11,728 bases of DNA from Candidatus Caenarcanum sp. GTDB lineage: Bacteria > Cyanobacteriota > Vampirovibrionia > Gastranaerophilales > UBA9971. The stretch is from assembly GCA_020720345.1 (NCBI GenBank), contig DYOT01000028.1:1-11728 (forward strand), given 5' to 3'. The position numbers and the translations under genes were made by a program. The notes under the pieces were generated by a model. The model was not told the DNA's origin and ran no database searches. It worked only from the letters and a program-made list of their open reading frames with translations. Below, one piece after another: positions 1 through 6,291 of this stretch. Within the stretch, counting starts at the first letter, position 1. Each line of letters starts with the position of its first letter.

Positions 1-38
1 ATAAGCTTATAATTTGACTTGATTTCTTCAAGATTCAT
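1..38 (-). CDS. Start of a leftward gene, truncated by the window edge
   Basis: Read on the minus strand, an ATG at 38-36 opens a frame that stays open to the window edge and encodes MNLEEIKSNYKL. An AAGGT ribosome binding site (47-51 on the plus strand, as acctt) lies 8 nt upstream, good spacing for a true start. Only 12 codons are visible, so the family cannot be named. The gene would be divergent from the 39-residue gene at 301. The call rests on start plus RBS spacing only. Confidence 0.5.
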   Translation of the reverse strand, partial: MNLEEIKSNYKL

Positions 39-53
39 CTTTTTTTACCTTAT

Positions 54-109
54 TATACCGCTCTTAAATTAAATTTCAGATTTTATCTGCAAACGCCTTG
101 AGCGGTATA
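54..109. repeat. 10-bp inverted repeat next to a palindromic element
   Basis: TATACCGCTC at 54-63 is matched exactly by its reverse complement GAGCGGTATA at 100-109, with 36 nt of AT-rich sequence between. The right arm abuts the type 1 palindromic element that starts at 111. It may be part of a larger mobile unit, or a hairpin in the leader of the leftward gene starting at 38. Function unknown. Confidence 0.5.
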
Positions 110-110
110 G

Positions 111-177
111 GCGAAGCGGGAGTGTATTTTTGGAAAAATCCGGCTTTGCCGGTTTTTCTGAAAATTAAACTCATTCC
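111..177 (+). repeat. Palindromic element type 1, intergenic copy
   Basis: A 67-bp element begins GCGAAGCGGGAGTG and ends CTCATTCC; the same ends bound the copy at 8995-9057 inside a MinD-like gene. The core folds as a hairpin: AAAAA (134-138) pairs with TTTTT (153-157), and CCGGC (140-144) with GCCGG (148-152) around a TTT loop. The outer GGAGTG and CATTCC can also pair with one G-U. The stem sequence differs from the other copy but still pairs, so structure rather than sequence is kept in the middle. It lies in the spacer upstream of the 39-residue gene. Confidence 0.65.
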
Positions 178-244
178 AGTATAATATGCAAAATAAATAT
201 AGCATAATTTTGTTAACAGAAAATTTTTTTATATTGTTTTGTAT

Positions 245-250
245 TATAAT
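245..250 (+). promoter_or_regulatory. Probable -10 box for the 39-residue gene
   Basis: A perfect TATAAT lies 50 bp upstream of the ATG at 301. No good -35 hexamer sits 16-18 bp further up; that stretch is a T-rich run at 224-232. TTGTTA at 210-215 is too distant (29-bp spacer). The promoter call is tentative. Confidence 0.35.
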
Positions 251-300
251 GCTGTTGTGAAATGTAAAAAAAATACAAGGATTTTGAAAGGAACAGCAAG

Positions 301-420
301 ATGAGTGAATATGTGTTCAAGTTCAAAAAAGGCGACGTGGAAATTGAATTAAAATCTGATGATCCAAGATTTGTGGAAGAACAGCTCGACAAATGGAAAG
401 ACGTTCTTTTAAAAGACTAA
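301..420 (+). CDS. 39-residue microprotein related to the N-terminus of the downstream 314-aa protein
   Basis: An ATG at 301 follows an AAAGGA ribosome binding site (287-292) with 8-nt spacing and runs 39 codons to TAA. The product is small and charged, with no signal peptide or membrane segment. Its sequence lines up without gaps with residues 1-31 of the protein encoded at 634-1578. Shared positions are Met1, Tyr4, Phe6, the KK pair, I-E, the S-D-D triplet, Phe and the Q-L-D-K run. That similarity plus a good RBS argues it is real despite its size. It is either a freestanding copy of a small domain or a duplication product. The family is not recognised and the function is unknown. Confidence 0.72.
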   Translation: MSEYVFKFKKGDVEIELKSDDPRFVEEQLDKWKDVLLKD

Positions 421-430
421 GAAGCCGTTT

Positions 431-439
431 TGTTATAAT
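431..439 (+). promoter_or_regulatory. Extended -10 promoter, probably for the 314-aa gene and mnmA
   Basis: TG, one base, then TATAAT (434-439) forms a textbook extended -10 element 11 bp after the stop of the 39-residue gene. No convincing -35 box is present, which extended -10 promoters can tolerate. Transcription from about 446 would give a leader of about 190 nt that includes the type 2 palindromic element at 478-569. Confidence 0.45.
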
Positions 440-477
440 TTAATATTGAATAATAACCATAATTTAAGGCTTCGTGG

Positions 478-569
478 GAAGCGGGTGTACGGTAAAACCG
501 AAGTGGCAGCTGCCACCTGATAAATAACCGATTCATTGAATCTTGTACTTATAAAAAAGCGAAGTTTCC
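478..569 (-). repeat. Palindromic element type 2, intergenic copy (inverted relative to the other two)
   Basis: Read on the minus strand, this copy aligns with 2469-2541 (inside mnmA) and 11073-11145. Shared landmarks are GGAAnC at the start, then CGCTT and TTTATAAG, a GATTCA/TGAATC palindrome, and a GTGGC/GCCAC hairpin followed by CTTC. On the plus strand the hairpin is GGTGGC/GCCACC-like at 503-516 and the small palindrome is at 530-542. A further GCTTC/GAAGC hairpin lies at 469-482. No ORF is interrupted here. Confidence 0.65.
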
Positions 570-633
570 TTGTTGGTTTTGCAGGTTTTAACCAAACACA
601 TTCTGGAATAAAGGAACATAGCAGGTATTTATT

Positions 634-1578
634 ATGCCAAAATATAGTTTTATTATAAAAAAGAGAAATTATCAGATAGAAATGACTTCTGATGATGGTA
701 GTTTTGCCGGAAGGCAGCTAGATAAGCTTTTTTCTAAATTATTTAATATGGAAGGCAAGGTTAGAGTCGTTCTTCCACCGATTGAACCTGAAAAAGCTAA
801 GAAAGAAATTACAGTAGAGCCAATAAAACAAGATATAATTGAGAAAGAACCTGCTGAAGAAGTTATACAAACAAAAGAAGTTTTAAAGGCAGAGGAAAAG
901 CAAACAGTAAAACCCGTGGAAGAACCGGTAAAAACTGTTGAGCCTGCCAGTGCTGTGGAAGAAAAGCCTGTCCAGGTAAAGAAAGAACCGCCAATAAAAC
1001 TTCCTGAAGAAGATGTTATTATTCCTGAAAAACAAAAATCAGGATTTATTAGTCCTGAAATTAAAGAACCTGAAGTAATAATAAAGCCCATAGATGTTGT
1101 TTCCGAAGAAGATGAAGAAATTGCCAAAATTCTTGAAGAAAAAATAAAAAAAAGTCTTCCTTTCAAAGAAATGCCTGTTATTGAAATCGAAGAACCTGAA
1201 GAAGAGGAAATCTCGACTTATAAAAAACAGCCAATTCCTGTAGAAACCATAAAAACTGAAGCGCTTGAAGATGAAGTAATTATGGAATTTAATTCTTTTC
1301 AGGATCTTGTAAAATATAAAAGACCCCAGACTAAGCTTGAATACCTGTTGTGGGCTGCTTATTATCTTCAAAACAAGGAAGATATTTATAAATTTTCACT
1401 CAAGCAGGTTAATTCAAAAATAATGCCGTTTTTGGGGACTTTAATAGACCATTCAGTTATACATGAAGCTGTTTCTAATAATTTTGTCGAAGTTGTTCCT
1501 GATTATAACGGGACTGCTGATGTTACAGAATACAAATTAACGCTTGAAGGCGAAAATTATCTCTTTAATGAATTATAG
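634..1578 (+). CDS. Hypothetical protein: small N-terminal domain, Glu/Lys/Pro-rich linker, C-terminal globular domain
   Basis: The 314-residue product has three visible parts. Residues 1-40 resemble the whole 39-residue protein encoded at 301-420. Residues about 45-210 are a low-complexity, acidic stretch rich in Glu, Lys, Pro, Val and Ile with repeated EEP/KEP-like motifs, probably disordered. Residues about 215-314 are globular, with Tyr/Leu-rich helices and an ending (YKLTLEGENYL) typical of winged-helix folds; this is suggestive only. There is no signal peptide or membrane helix, so it is likely cytoplasmic. An AGG at 623-625 lies 8 nt before the ATG. The last 11 bases overlap the mnmA start, so the two are probably co-translated. 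Long antisense frames here are by-products of biased codons. The family is not recognised. Confidence 0.75.
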   Translation: MPKYSFIIKKRNYQIEMTSDDGSFAGRQLDKLFSKLFNMEGKVRVVLPPIEPEKAKKEITVEPIKQDIIEKEPAEEVIQTKEVLKAEEKQTVKPVEEPVKTVEPASAVEEKPVQVKKEPPIKLPEEDVIIPEKQKSGFISPEIKEPEVIIKPIDVVSEEDEEIAKILEEKIKKSLPFKEMPVIEIEEPEEEEISTYKKQPIPVETIKTEALEDEVIMEFNSFQDLVKYKRPQTKLEYLLWAAYYLQNKEDIYKFSLKQVNSKIMPFLGTLIDHSVIHEAVSNNFVEVVPDYNGTADVTEYKLTLEGENYLFNEL

Positions 1579-2776
1579 TAAACAGATTGGTAATAAATTA
1601 AACGAAAAAATAGCAGTGGCCATGAGCGGTGGTGTTGACAGCGCTGTTGCCGCTATTTTGCTTATAAAAGAAAGTTGTCAGGTAGTCGGCATTACCGGCA
1701 TAATGCATGACAAAATGGAAGAAGAGGCTAAGAATGCTTTTGAAATTTGTAATAGCCTCGGGATAGAACATCATATTGTTGATTTAAGAGATGAATTCAA
1801 TAAAACAGTCGTAAAATACTTTGAAGATAATTATAAGCAGGGACTTACCCCTAATCCATGTACTTGCTGCAATAAGCTTATAAAATGGGGGAGCCTTGCA
1901 GGATACGCTTTTGAAAAATTAAAAGCAGATTTTTTCGCAACAGGGCATTATGCCAGAATTTTAAATCAAAATGGCTCTTTTTGCCTTTACAGGGGTGAAG
2001 ATTTAAAAAAAGACCAGTCTTATATGCTTTTTGCGCTTACTCAAGAGCAGCTTTCGAAAACTTTATTTCCATTGGGAAATTATAATAAAATTGAAATAAG
2101 GCAAATTGCTGAAAATAATAATCTTAGGGCTGCTTATAAAAAGGAAAGTCAGGATGTTTGCTTTATATGTCCTCCTGAAACAACTCAAAGTTATTTAATA
2201 GGCAGGTTTGGCGAAAAAGAAGGCGAAATAACAGATTACGAAACAGGAAAAGTTCTCGGGACTCACAAAGGAGCTTTTAATTACACTATTGGTCAAAGAA
2301 AAGGCATTGGTATAGCTGCAAGCGAACCTTTGTATGTGATTTCTGTCGATCCTGAGCAAAACAGGATTTCTGTCGGGTTTAAGGAGCTGCTTTCACGTCA
2401 GGAATTTGATGTAATTGATGTTAACTGGCAGCAAGAGAATGAGTTACAAAAGCTTCCAGCGAAGCAAAGGAAGCATTCGCTTCTTTATAAGGATACGATT
2501 CATGAGTCGAGTACTTATAAATGTGGCTTAGCCACTTCAGCTTTTTATACTCCCGCTTCGCAGCAAAACGAATTTGCAGAAAAGTCGGAATTTTCTGCCA
2601 TGGTGAAAATTCGTTATAATTCAGCTGCGCAGGAAGCTGTTGTCAGCAGAACTGGCGAAAATTCTGTTCATGTGAAATTTAAGGAACCAAAATTTGCCAT
2701 AACTCCGGGACAGGCGGCTGTTTTTTATGATATGAACAACGAGTATGTTCTTGGTGGCGGTTGGATTAGATGTTAA
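1568..2776 (+). CDS. mnmA: tRNA-specific 2-thiouridylase MnmA, with a palindromic-element insertion
   Basis: MnmA uses ATP and a relayed persulfide sulfur to make the 2-thio group on U34 of Lys, Glu and Gln tRNAs in the cytoplasm. Numbering from the ATG at 1568 (402 aa), the PP-loop SGGVDS is at residues 20-25. The conserved TPNP-CTCCNK segment carries Cys98 and Cys101, and SQDVCFI carries the second catalytic Cys198. GHYAR, KDQSYML and NYTIGQRKG follow as in the family. The protein is longer than the usual 350-370 residues. The excess lies after the DVNW motif and before MVKIRY, where DNA 2459-2561 is a repeat element. A TTG at 1544 in the same frame would add 8 residues, but the ATG at 1568 suits the family start better. 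It overlaps the upstream gene by 11 nt. Confidence 0.95.
   Translation: MNYSKQIGNKLNEKIAVAMSGGVDSAVAAILLIKESCQVVGITGIMHDKMEEEAKNAFEICNSLGIEHHIVDLRDEFNKTVVKYFEDNYKQGLTPNPCTCCNKLIKWGSLAGYAFEKLKADFFATGHYARILNQNGSFCLYRGEDLKKDQSYMLFALTQEQLSKTLFPLGNYNKIEIRQIAENNNLRAAYKKESQDVCFICPPETTQSYLIGRFGEKEGEITDYETGKVLGTHKGAFNYTIGQRKGIGIAASEPLYVISVDPEQNRISVGFKELLSRQEFDVIDVNWQQENELQKLPAKQRKHSLLYKDTIHESSTYKCGLATSAFYTPASQQNEFAEKSEFSAMVKIRYNSAAQEAVVSRTGENSVHVKFKEPKFAITPGQAAVFYDMNNEYVLGGGWIRC
2459..2561 (+). repeat. Palindromic element type 2 inserted in frame within mnmA
   Basis: This stretch is bounded by GCGAAGC (2459-2465) and its reverse complement GCTTCGC (2555-2561). Its core, 2469-2541, matches 11073-11145 in the same orientation and 498-569 in the opposite one. 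The blocks TCGCTTCTTTATAAG and GCCACTTCAGC are shared exactly with the 11-kb copy. The core contains a GATTCATGAGTC near-palindrome and a GTGGC/GCCAC hairpin. The reading frame of mnmA runs through it, giving residues about 298-331, a region with no counterpart in ordinary MnmA proteins. Confidence 0.7.
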
Positions 2777-3032
2777 AAATTATTCGTTTTTTATAATAAA
2801 ATATTTGTATACTCAACCAAGATTTGTTTTTGGATTTATTAAAACGTAAAATAATTGGAAAATAATACTATACCAAAAACACAAATCCTAAATTTGGTAG
2901 TGGTACATCAAGTGCTGATAACTATAAGCAAAGTCAAATCATATCAGTGCTTTAAACGATTACTTAAGAAAGGTGATGACCATCACCCCTAAATTTAAAC
3001 TGGTACTTGTATAAAAAGAGGAGATTTAAAAA
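2777..3032 (+). other. Gene-free stretch with several hairpins and a split direct repeat
   Basis: No ORF or tRNA is seen in these 256 bases. They hold: (a) GATTTGTTTTTGG (2821-2833) facing CCAAAAACACAAATC (2873-2887), with a 2-nt bulge; (b) an 11-bp RNA stem with two wobble pairs, 2910-2920 against 2942-2952; (c) GGTGAT/ATCACC at 2972-2987 with a four-base loop; (d) CCTAAATTT followed by TGGTAC at 2887-2906 and again at 2988-3006, about 100 bp apart. A TATAAT at 2792-2797 may be a promoter. An AGGAG at 3019-3023 serves the next gene. It could be a structured leader of the YjbQ gene or a decayed repeat; it matches no riboswitch class I know. Confidence 0.45.
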
Positions 3033-3422
3033 ATGCAAAAATTAAATATCAAAACCTCAAAAAAAAATGAATTAATAGAAATTACAGCCCAGATTAAAAA
3101 AGCGCTGGAAACTTCAGGAATAAATGAAGGCATTTGTGTTTTGTTTTGTCCTCATACCACAGCGGGGCTTACCATAAACGAAGCATTTGACCCCAGTGTT
3201 AAAGATGATATTTTATTCAGCATGGATAAAATATCTCCTGATTATAAAGAATTCCGGCATGCGGAAGGTAATTCTGATGGACATGTTAAATCCAGCCTGA
3301 TTGGAAGTTCTTTAAATCTCATAATAACAGATGGAAGCATAAAATTAGGTCAGTGGCAGGGAATTTATTTTGCGGAATTTGACGGTCCCAGAAGCAGGGA
3401 AGTATGGATTCAGGTTTTATAA
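3033..3422 (+). CDS. YjbQ/UPF0047 family protein (secondary thiamine-phosphate synthase-like)
   Basis: At 129 residues this is a full-length member of the UPF0047/YjbQ family. The signatures are CPHTTAGLTINE (about 39-50), the HAEGNSDGHVKSSLIGSS block (about 76-93) and the closing GQWQGIYFAEFDGPRSREV. The family forms small compact trimers. It is annotated as having a weak thiamine-phosphate synthase activity, but its true physiological reaction is not firmly known. A strong AGGAG binding site (3019-3023) sits 9 nt before the ATG. It follows a long structured spacer and is followed after 50 bp by a small secreted protein gene on the same strand. No thiamine genes are nearby, so context does not support a thiamine role. 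Confidence 0.92.
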   Translation: MQKLNIKTSKKNELIEITAQIKKALETSGINEGICVLFCPHTTAGLTINEAFDPSVKDDILFSMDKISPDYKEFRHAEGNSDGHVKSSLIGSSLNLIITDGSIKLGQWQGIYFAEFDGPRSREVWIQVL

Positions 3423-3472
3423 ATAAGTATATTTTTTATAAGAAGTAAAAGATTAAGTCAGGCAGGTAAGTA

Positions 3473-3940
3473 ATGAAAATTAAATTCTTTTTATTTATAT
3501 TGTTAGTTGCTTTTTTGCTGATTATTAATAAATCTGTTTTGGCTGATGATATTGCAGAGGCAAAACAGTTTTTTGAAAAATATATTGAACTTTGTTATTC
3601 ATACGATAAATCTGTACCGGAACAGTATTCTGATAATGCCTTAATTAAAAGATTTTTAATTTGTCCTGATAAAACGACAAAAGTTAAAATTCTTACTGTT
3701 AAGGAATATAGAGGTAAATTAAAATTTTATGCGCCAATGGCAAAAATTATCGGCTATAAAAATACTTACAGCAGTCTTAAATTTGTTAAAGAAGGCGAAA
3801 ACGTTAGAATTGAAGGTTACAGGCAGGTAGGCAATGATAATTATAAAACTCCTGTTTCTATTCTTGCAGGGCAAAATAAATCAGGGCAATGGCGTATTCT
3901 GGAAGAGATTCTTTATACAAAAGCGTTGATATTTTTTTAA
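3473..3940 (+). CDS. Small secreted protein, possibly NTF2-like fold
   Basis: The 155-residue product starts with a typical Sec signal peptide: Lys at 2 and 4, a hydrophobic run at residues about 5-19, then SVLA before DD, giving a signal peptidase I site near residue 24-25. The mature part is about 130 residues, with one helix-rich start (AEAKQFFEKYIELCYSY) and later beta-like stretches ending in GQWRILEEILY. That pattern is reminiscent of NTF2/SnoaL-like alpha+beta proteins, but no signature settles it. An AGG lies 6 nt before the ATG. The gene follows the YjbQ gene by 50 bp and ends before a strong terminator, so the two may share a transcript. Export is well supported; the function is unknown. 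Confidence 0.8.
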   Translation: MKIKFFLFILLVAFLLIINKSVLADDIAEAKQFFEKYIELCYSYDKSVPEQYSDNALIKRFLICPDKTTKVKILTVKEYRGKLKFYAPMAKIIGYKNTYSSLKFVKEGENVRIEGYRQVGNDNYKTPVSILAGQNKSGQWRILEEILYTKALIFF

Positions 3941-4018
3941 AAATAAGAATGTGTCTTGTTAAAACCTCCAAAGCCAGCAAATGAGTATAAAAAGTTTTTC
4001 AGGCTGATTTTAATATAT

Positions 4019-4046
4019 AAAAAGCCGCACATGTGCGGCTTTTTTT
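4019..4046. terminator. Bidirectional intrinsic terminator
   Basis: AGCCGCA (4023-4029) pairs with TGCGGCT (4034-4040) around a CATG loop. An A-run precedes the stem and a T-run follows it, so it works on either strand. It lies between convergent genes: the secreted protein ending at 3940 (+) and ccdA ending at 4066 (-). Confidence 0.9.
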
Positions 4047-4065
4047 ATTTTCTGTAAAAAGATTC

Positions 4066-4776
4066 TTACACTACGCCAAATATTTTTAAATAAAGAAATA
4101 CAGCTGCTAAAATCAGGATTACTCCGCTGAATTTATTAAAATACCCTGAAAAAGTTTTTATTGCGCTGACTTTTTTAAAGACCGAAGTAAATAATCCTGC
4201 AAAAACAAGGATTACGCTTTGTCCCAGAGCATAAAAGAACAGCAAAATTCCTCCGAACATAAAGTTTGCCTTTAGTGAAGCATATGCCATAATTCCTGCC
4301 AGAATCGGCGTGGAGCAGGGCGTTGATGCGAGAGCAAAAGTGCCGCCTAAAACAATGGGATATAAAATTAAATTATTATTGTTGTTTTTAGGCATTTGCT
4401 TAATTAATGCCGGCATGGGAACTTCTATTATTTCAAGAAGGCTTAAGCCCATTACCATAATTAATGAAGCAAGAACAAGGCTTAACACGGGATTTGAATG
4501 AAATCCCAAGGCCTTTCCTGTAAAGGCGGCAACCATTCCAAGGGTCGTTAATACAAGAGATAAGCCTAAAACAAAACATAATACCTGTATAACGGTTTTT
4601 TTAGTTGTGTTTTCTGAATATCCTCCTATATAGCCCATAATTATCGGCAGTATTCCCAGCGTACATGGTGATAAAGAGCTGATTATTCCTCCGATAAAAA
4701 TAAGTCCAATAACCCATAAGGAAATTTCATGCGATTGTCCTGAAAATAATTCTGTTAATAAGTTACTTAATTGCAT
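4066..4776 (-). CDS. ccdA: CcdA/DsbD-type thiol-disulfide transporter
   Basis: This 236-residue polytopic membrane protein has about six hydrophobic segments. It has the two family cysteines in Pro-flanked motifs: SSLSPCTLGILP (Cys38) and STPCSTPILAGI (Cys154). CcdA proteins pass electrons from cytoplasmic thioredoxin across the membrane to extracytoplasmic thioredoxin-like proteins, for cytochrome c maturation or disulfide reduction. A loop with five Asn in a row (131-135) separates the two halves. The start overlaps the end of the upstream thioredoxin-like gene by 10 nt, so the two are coupled and probably form a donor-acceptor pair. No cytochrome c genes are in the window, so the final substrate is open. 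Confidence 0.92.
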   Translation of the reverse strand: MQLSNLLTELFSGQSHEISLWVIGLIFIGGIISSLSPCTLGILPIIMGYIGGYSENTTKKTVIQVLCFVLGLSLVLTTLGMVAAFTGKALGFHSNPVLSLVLASLIMVMGLSLLEIIEVPMPALIKQMPKNNNNNLILYPIVLGGTFALASTPCSTPILAGIMAYASLKANFMFGGILLFFYALGQSVILVFAGLFTSVFKKVSAIKTFSGYFNKFSGVILILAAVFLYLKIFGVV

Positions 4777-5174
4777 ATTTTATCTAAATATCCTTTCAGT
4801 GTTTCTTTAGGCATTGAGCCTTCTGTCCTGTCAATTACCTTCCCGTTTTTATTGATAAAAACAAGAGTTGGAACCACTTTTACGTTATGTTTTTTAATTA
4901 AATCCTGTGTTTGCCGTGATCCCTGAGATACATCTATATCTACAAATATTATTTTATTTTTATATTCTTCTTCTACAGGTTTCATTACGGTTTCCAGTTC
5001 TCTGCATTCGGAGCACATTGCCTGGCTGAAATGAAGAACTTTAGGTCTGTTTGCTGCTTCTGCGTTAGCTATTGAATTTGAAGTGCTTTGATTAGGCGCT
5101 TTTATAATGAAATAAAGCAGAATTGGAAGAGCAAAAACCAGAAAGATAATAAATAGACTTGATTTTTTGTTCAT
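4767..5174 (-). CDS. Membrane-anchored thioredoxin-like protein
   Basis: The 135-residue product has one N-terminal hydrophobic segment (residues about 7-24) that reads as an uncleaved anchor or signal. A short Ser/Asn/Ala linker and a thioredoxin fold follow. The active site is CSEC (Cys54, Cys57) in the context HFSQAMCSECRELE. The cis-Pro motif VVPTLVF and the GKVIDRTEG strand are present. It should face the outside of the membrane and be kept reduced by the CcdA protein encoded immediately downstream with a 10-nt overlap. A perfect AGGAGGT (ACCTCCT on the plus strand, 5184-5190) lies 9 nt before the ATG. CSEC is not the classic CGPC, which fits a specialised reductase rather than general thioredoxin. 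Confidence 0.9.
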   Translation of the reverse strand: MNKKSSLFIIFLVFALPILLYFIIKAPNQSTSNSIANAEAANRPKVLHFSQAMCSECRELETVMKPVEEEYKNKIIFVDIDVSQGSRQTQDLIKKHNVKVVPTLVFINKNGKVIDRTEGSMPKETLKGYLDKICN

Positions 5175-5199
5175 TTTAATTTTACCTCCTATGTTTAAT

Positions 5200-5228
5200 A
5201 TTTTAGCTCTTTTAATTTATTTCGACAA
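5200..5228 (-). promoter_or_regulatory. Candidate promoter of the thioredoxin-ccdA operon
   Basis: On the minus strand TTGTCG (5228-5223) is separated by exactly 17 bp from TAAAAT (5205-5200). This would start transcription close to the perfect ribosome binding site at 5190-5184. GACAA (5224-5228) and TTGTC (5234-5238) form a small inverted repeat over the -35 box that could be an operator. Confidence 0.35.
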
Positions 5229-5344
5229 ATAAATTGTCAGGTTATCCAAAAAAAAATTAAATCCCTTATTGTCTTATTTTTTATGGTATACCGCCTCAAA
5301 TAAATAAACTCGTTTTAGTATAGTGGTTAAATGCAACGTGATAT

Positions 5345-5372
5345 ATTATAGTGCGCCCTTTTGTCAGGACAA
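5345..5372 (-). promoter_or_regulatory. Second, more distant candidate promoter for the thioredoxin-ccdA operon
   Basis: On the minus strand TTGTCC (5372-5367) precedes a perfect TATAAT (5350-5345) by 16 bp. It lies just after the stop of the MBL-fold gene and would give a leader of about 165 nt. The -35 box matches consensus in only four of six positions. Confidence 0.3.
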
Positions 5373-5378
5373 CTTTTT

Positions 5379-6218
5379 CTAGGGATATTCAAGGATAGAA
5401 CCAACTCCTGTTGCTTCTATCCTTAGATATTTTGATAAAATTATTTTCGATCGAAAATCTGTACAATGGCAGGGATGAATACCGGTTGTGCCAAGTTTTG
5501 ATAAATAATCAGCTGTTTTGGAAACTCTTTCCGGGGTAGGATTTACAAGATGAAAACCGCCTATAATATCAATAATTTTTGATTGATTACAAATAATTCT
5601 TGCTCTCTCAATAATATTGCATATTCCCGAATGAGAACATCCTGTAATAACTGTTAATCCTTTTTCGGATTTGTATACAACAGCCGAATCTTCGAGAATA
5701 TAATCATCTTCATAACTATTATTTTTATAAACCTTACCGATAGGCTCTTTTCCTTCAAAATTATTTATTCTTGGAATTTCGCCGAGAAAAACAAAATTTT
5801 CAGTTATCCATAAAGGTTCTGTGGATAGTTTTATATTAAAATTTTTCTTTAACTTTTCTATTGAAAGAATGCAGCCGATTTCGCCTAATTTATCATCAAA
5901 TTTTTCATTAAAAGTATCAGGGTGAGTTAAGATAGTCGATTTTTTAACATTTTGCCCCTGTTTTAAAGCTGATGTATAAAAAGACAAATAATGAGATAAA
6001 CCCCAAGTATGGTCATAATGCCCATGAGACAGCACGATATAATCCAAATCCAGCAAATCTATGCCCATTTTAGATGCATTTTTAAGGAAAACATCAGAAT
6101 AGCCTGTGTCAAAGAGGATTTTTTTATCATCCGCTTCAATAAAAAAGCTAAGTCCATGTTCACCAAGAAAGTTTTTGCTTTGCAGTACGTTATTATCAGT
6201 TAAAATAGTGAGTTTCAT
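5379..6218 (-). CDS. MBL-fold metallohydrolase (COG1237-like)
   Basis: This 279-residue protein is a metallo-beta-lactamase-fold enzyme. The zinc motif HGHYDH is at residues 65-70, preceded by ILFDTG. Further likely ligands are His196 in TGCSHSG and the GFHL histidine (223). TGCSHSGICNII and the C-terminal HPCHC segment match the COG1237 group. That group includes archaeal proteins annotated as a dihydropterin ribofuranosyl-aminobenzene phosphate synthase; in bacteria the reaction is unproven. There is no signal peptide, so it is cytoplasmic. It lies 73 bp downstream of the Mrp-NifX gene on the same strand, but a hairpin with a T-run separates them. It is probably expressed at least partly on its own or by read-through. 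The substrate is unknown. Confidence 0.88.
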   Translation of the reverse strand: MKLTILTDNNVLQSKNFLGEHGLSFFIEADDKKILFDTGYSDVFLKNASKMGIDLLDLDYIVLSHGHYDHTWGLSHYLSFYTSALKQGQNVKKSTILTHPDTFNEKFDDKLGEIGCILSIEKLKKNFNIKLSTEPLWITENFVFLGEIPRINNFEGKEPIGKVYKNNSYEDDYILEDSAVVYKSEKGLTVITGCSHSGICNIIERARIICNQSKIIDIIGGFHLVNPTPERVSKTADYLSKLGTTGIHPCHCTDFRSKIILSKYLRIEATGVGSILEYP

Positions 6219-6230
6219 TAATTTCTCTTT

Positions 6231-6271
6231 AAAAACAGCTTTTACTTTGTATTATAAAGCAAAAGCTGTTT
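6231..6271 (-). terminator. Terminator of the ORP-like operon
   Basis: AAACAGCTTTT (6233-6243) pairs perfectly with AAAAGCTGTTT (6261-6271). A further four pairs inside follow after one mismatch, with a seven-base loop. Read leftward, the stem ends in a run of five to six T. It lies between the stop of the Mrp-NifX gene (6292) and the start of the MBL-fold gene (6218). Confidence 0.7.
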
Positions 6272-6291
6272 ATTATTAATAATTTAATTTT

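Noticed and set aside
52..57. TATAAT on the minus strand upstream of the truncated gene at 38
   Set aside because: Transcription from it would start inside the ribosome binding site, leaving no usable leader.
672..1371. Long open frames on the minus strand opposite the 314-aa gene
   Set aside because: They arise from the Glu/Lys-rich codons of the plus-strand gene (reading as Ser/Phe-rich), have no ribosome binding site and no recognisable domain.
1544..1567. TTG at 1544 as the mnmA start, adding eight residues
   Set aside because: It lies deep in the upstream gene with no good ribosome binding site. The ATG at 1568 is closer to the usual MnmA N-terminus and gives a normal 11-nt overlap.
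2777..3032. A TPP riboswitch ahead of the YjbQ (thiamine-phosphate synthase-like) gene
   Set aside because: The conserved CTGAGA and ACCTGATCTGG-like blocks are absent.
5361..5378. Terminator TTGTC-AG-GACAA followed by T-run near the MBL gene end
   Set aside because: The loop would be only two bases and the T-run is on the plus strand, opposite to the MBL gene, where no gene ends.
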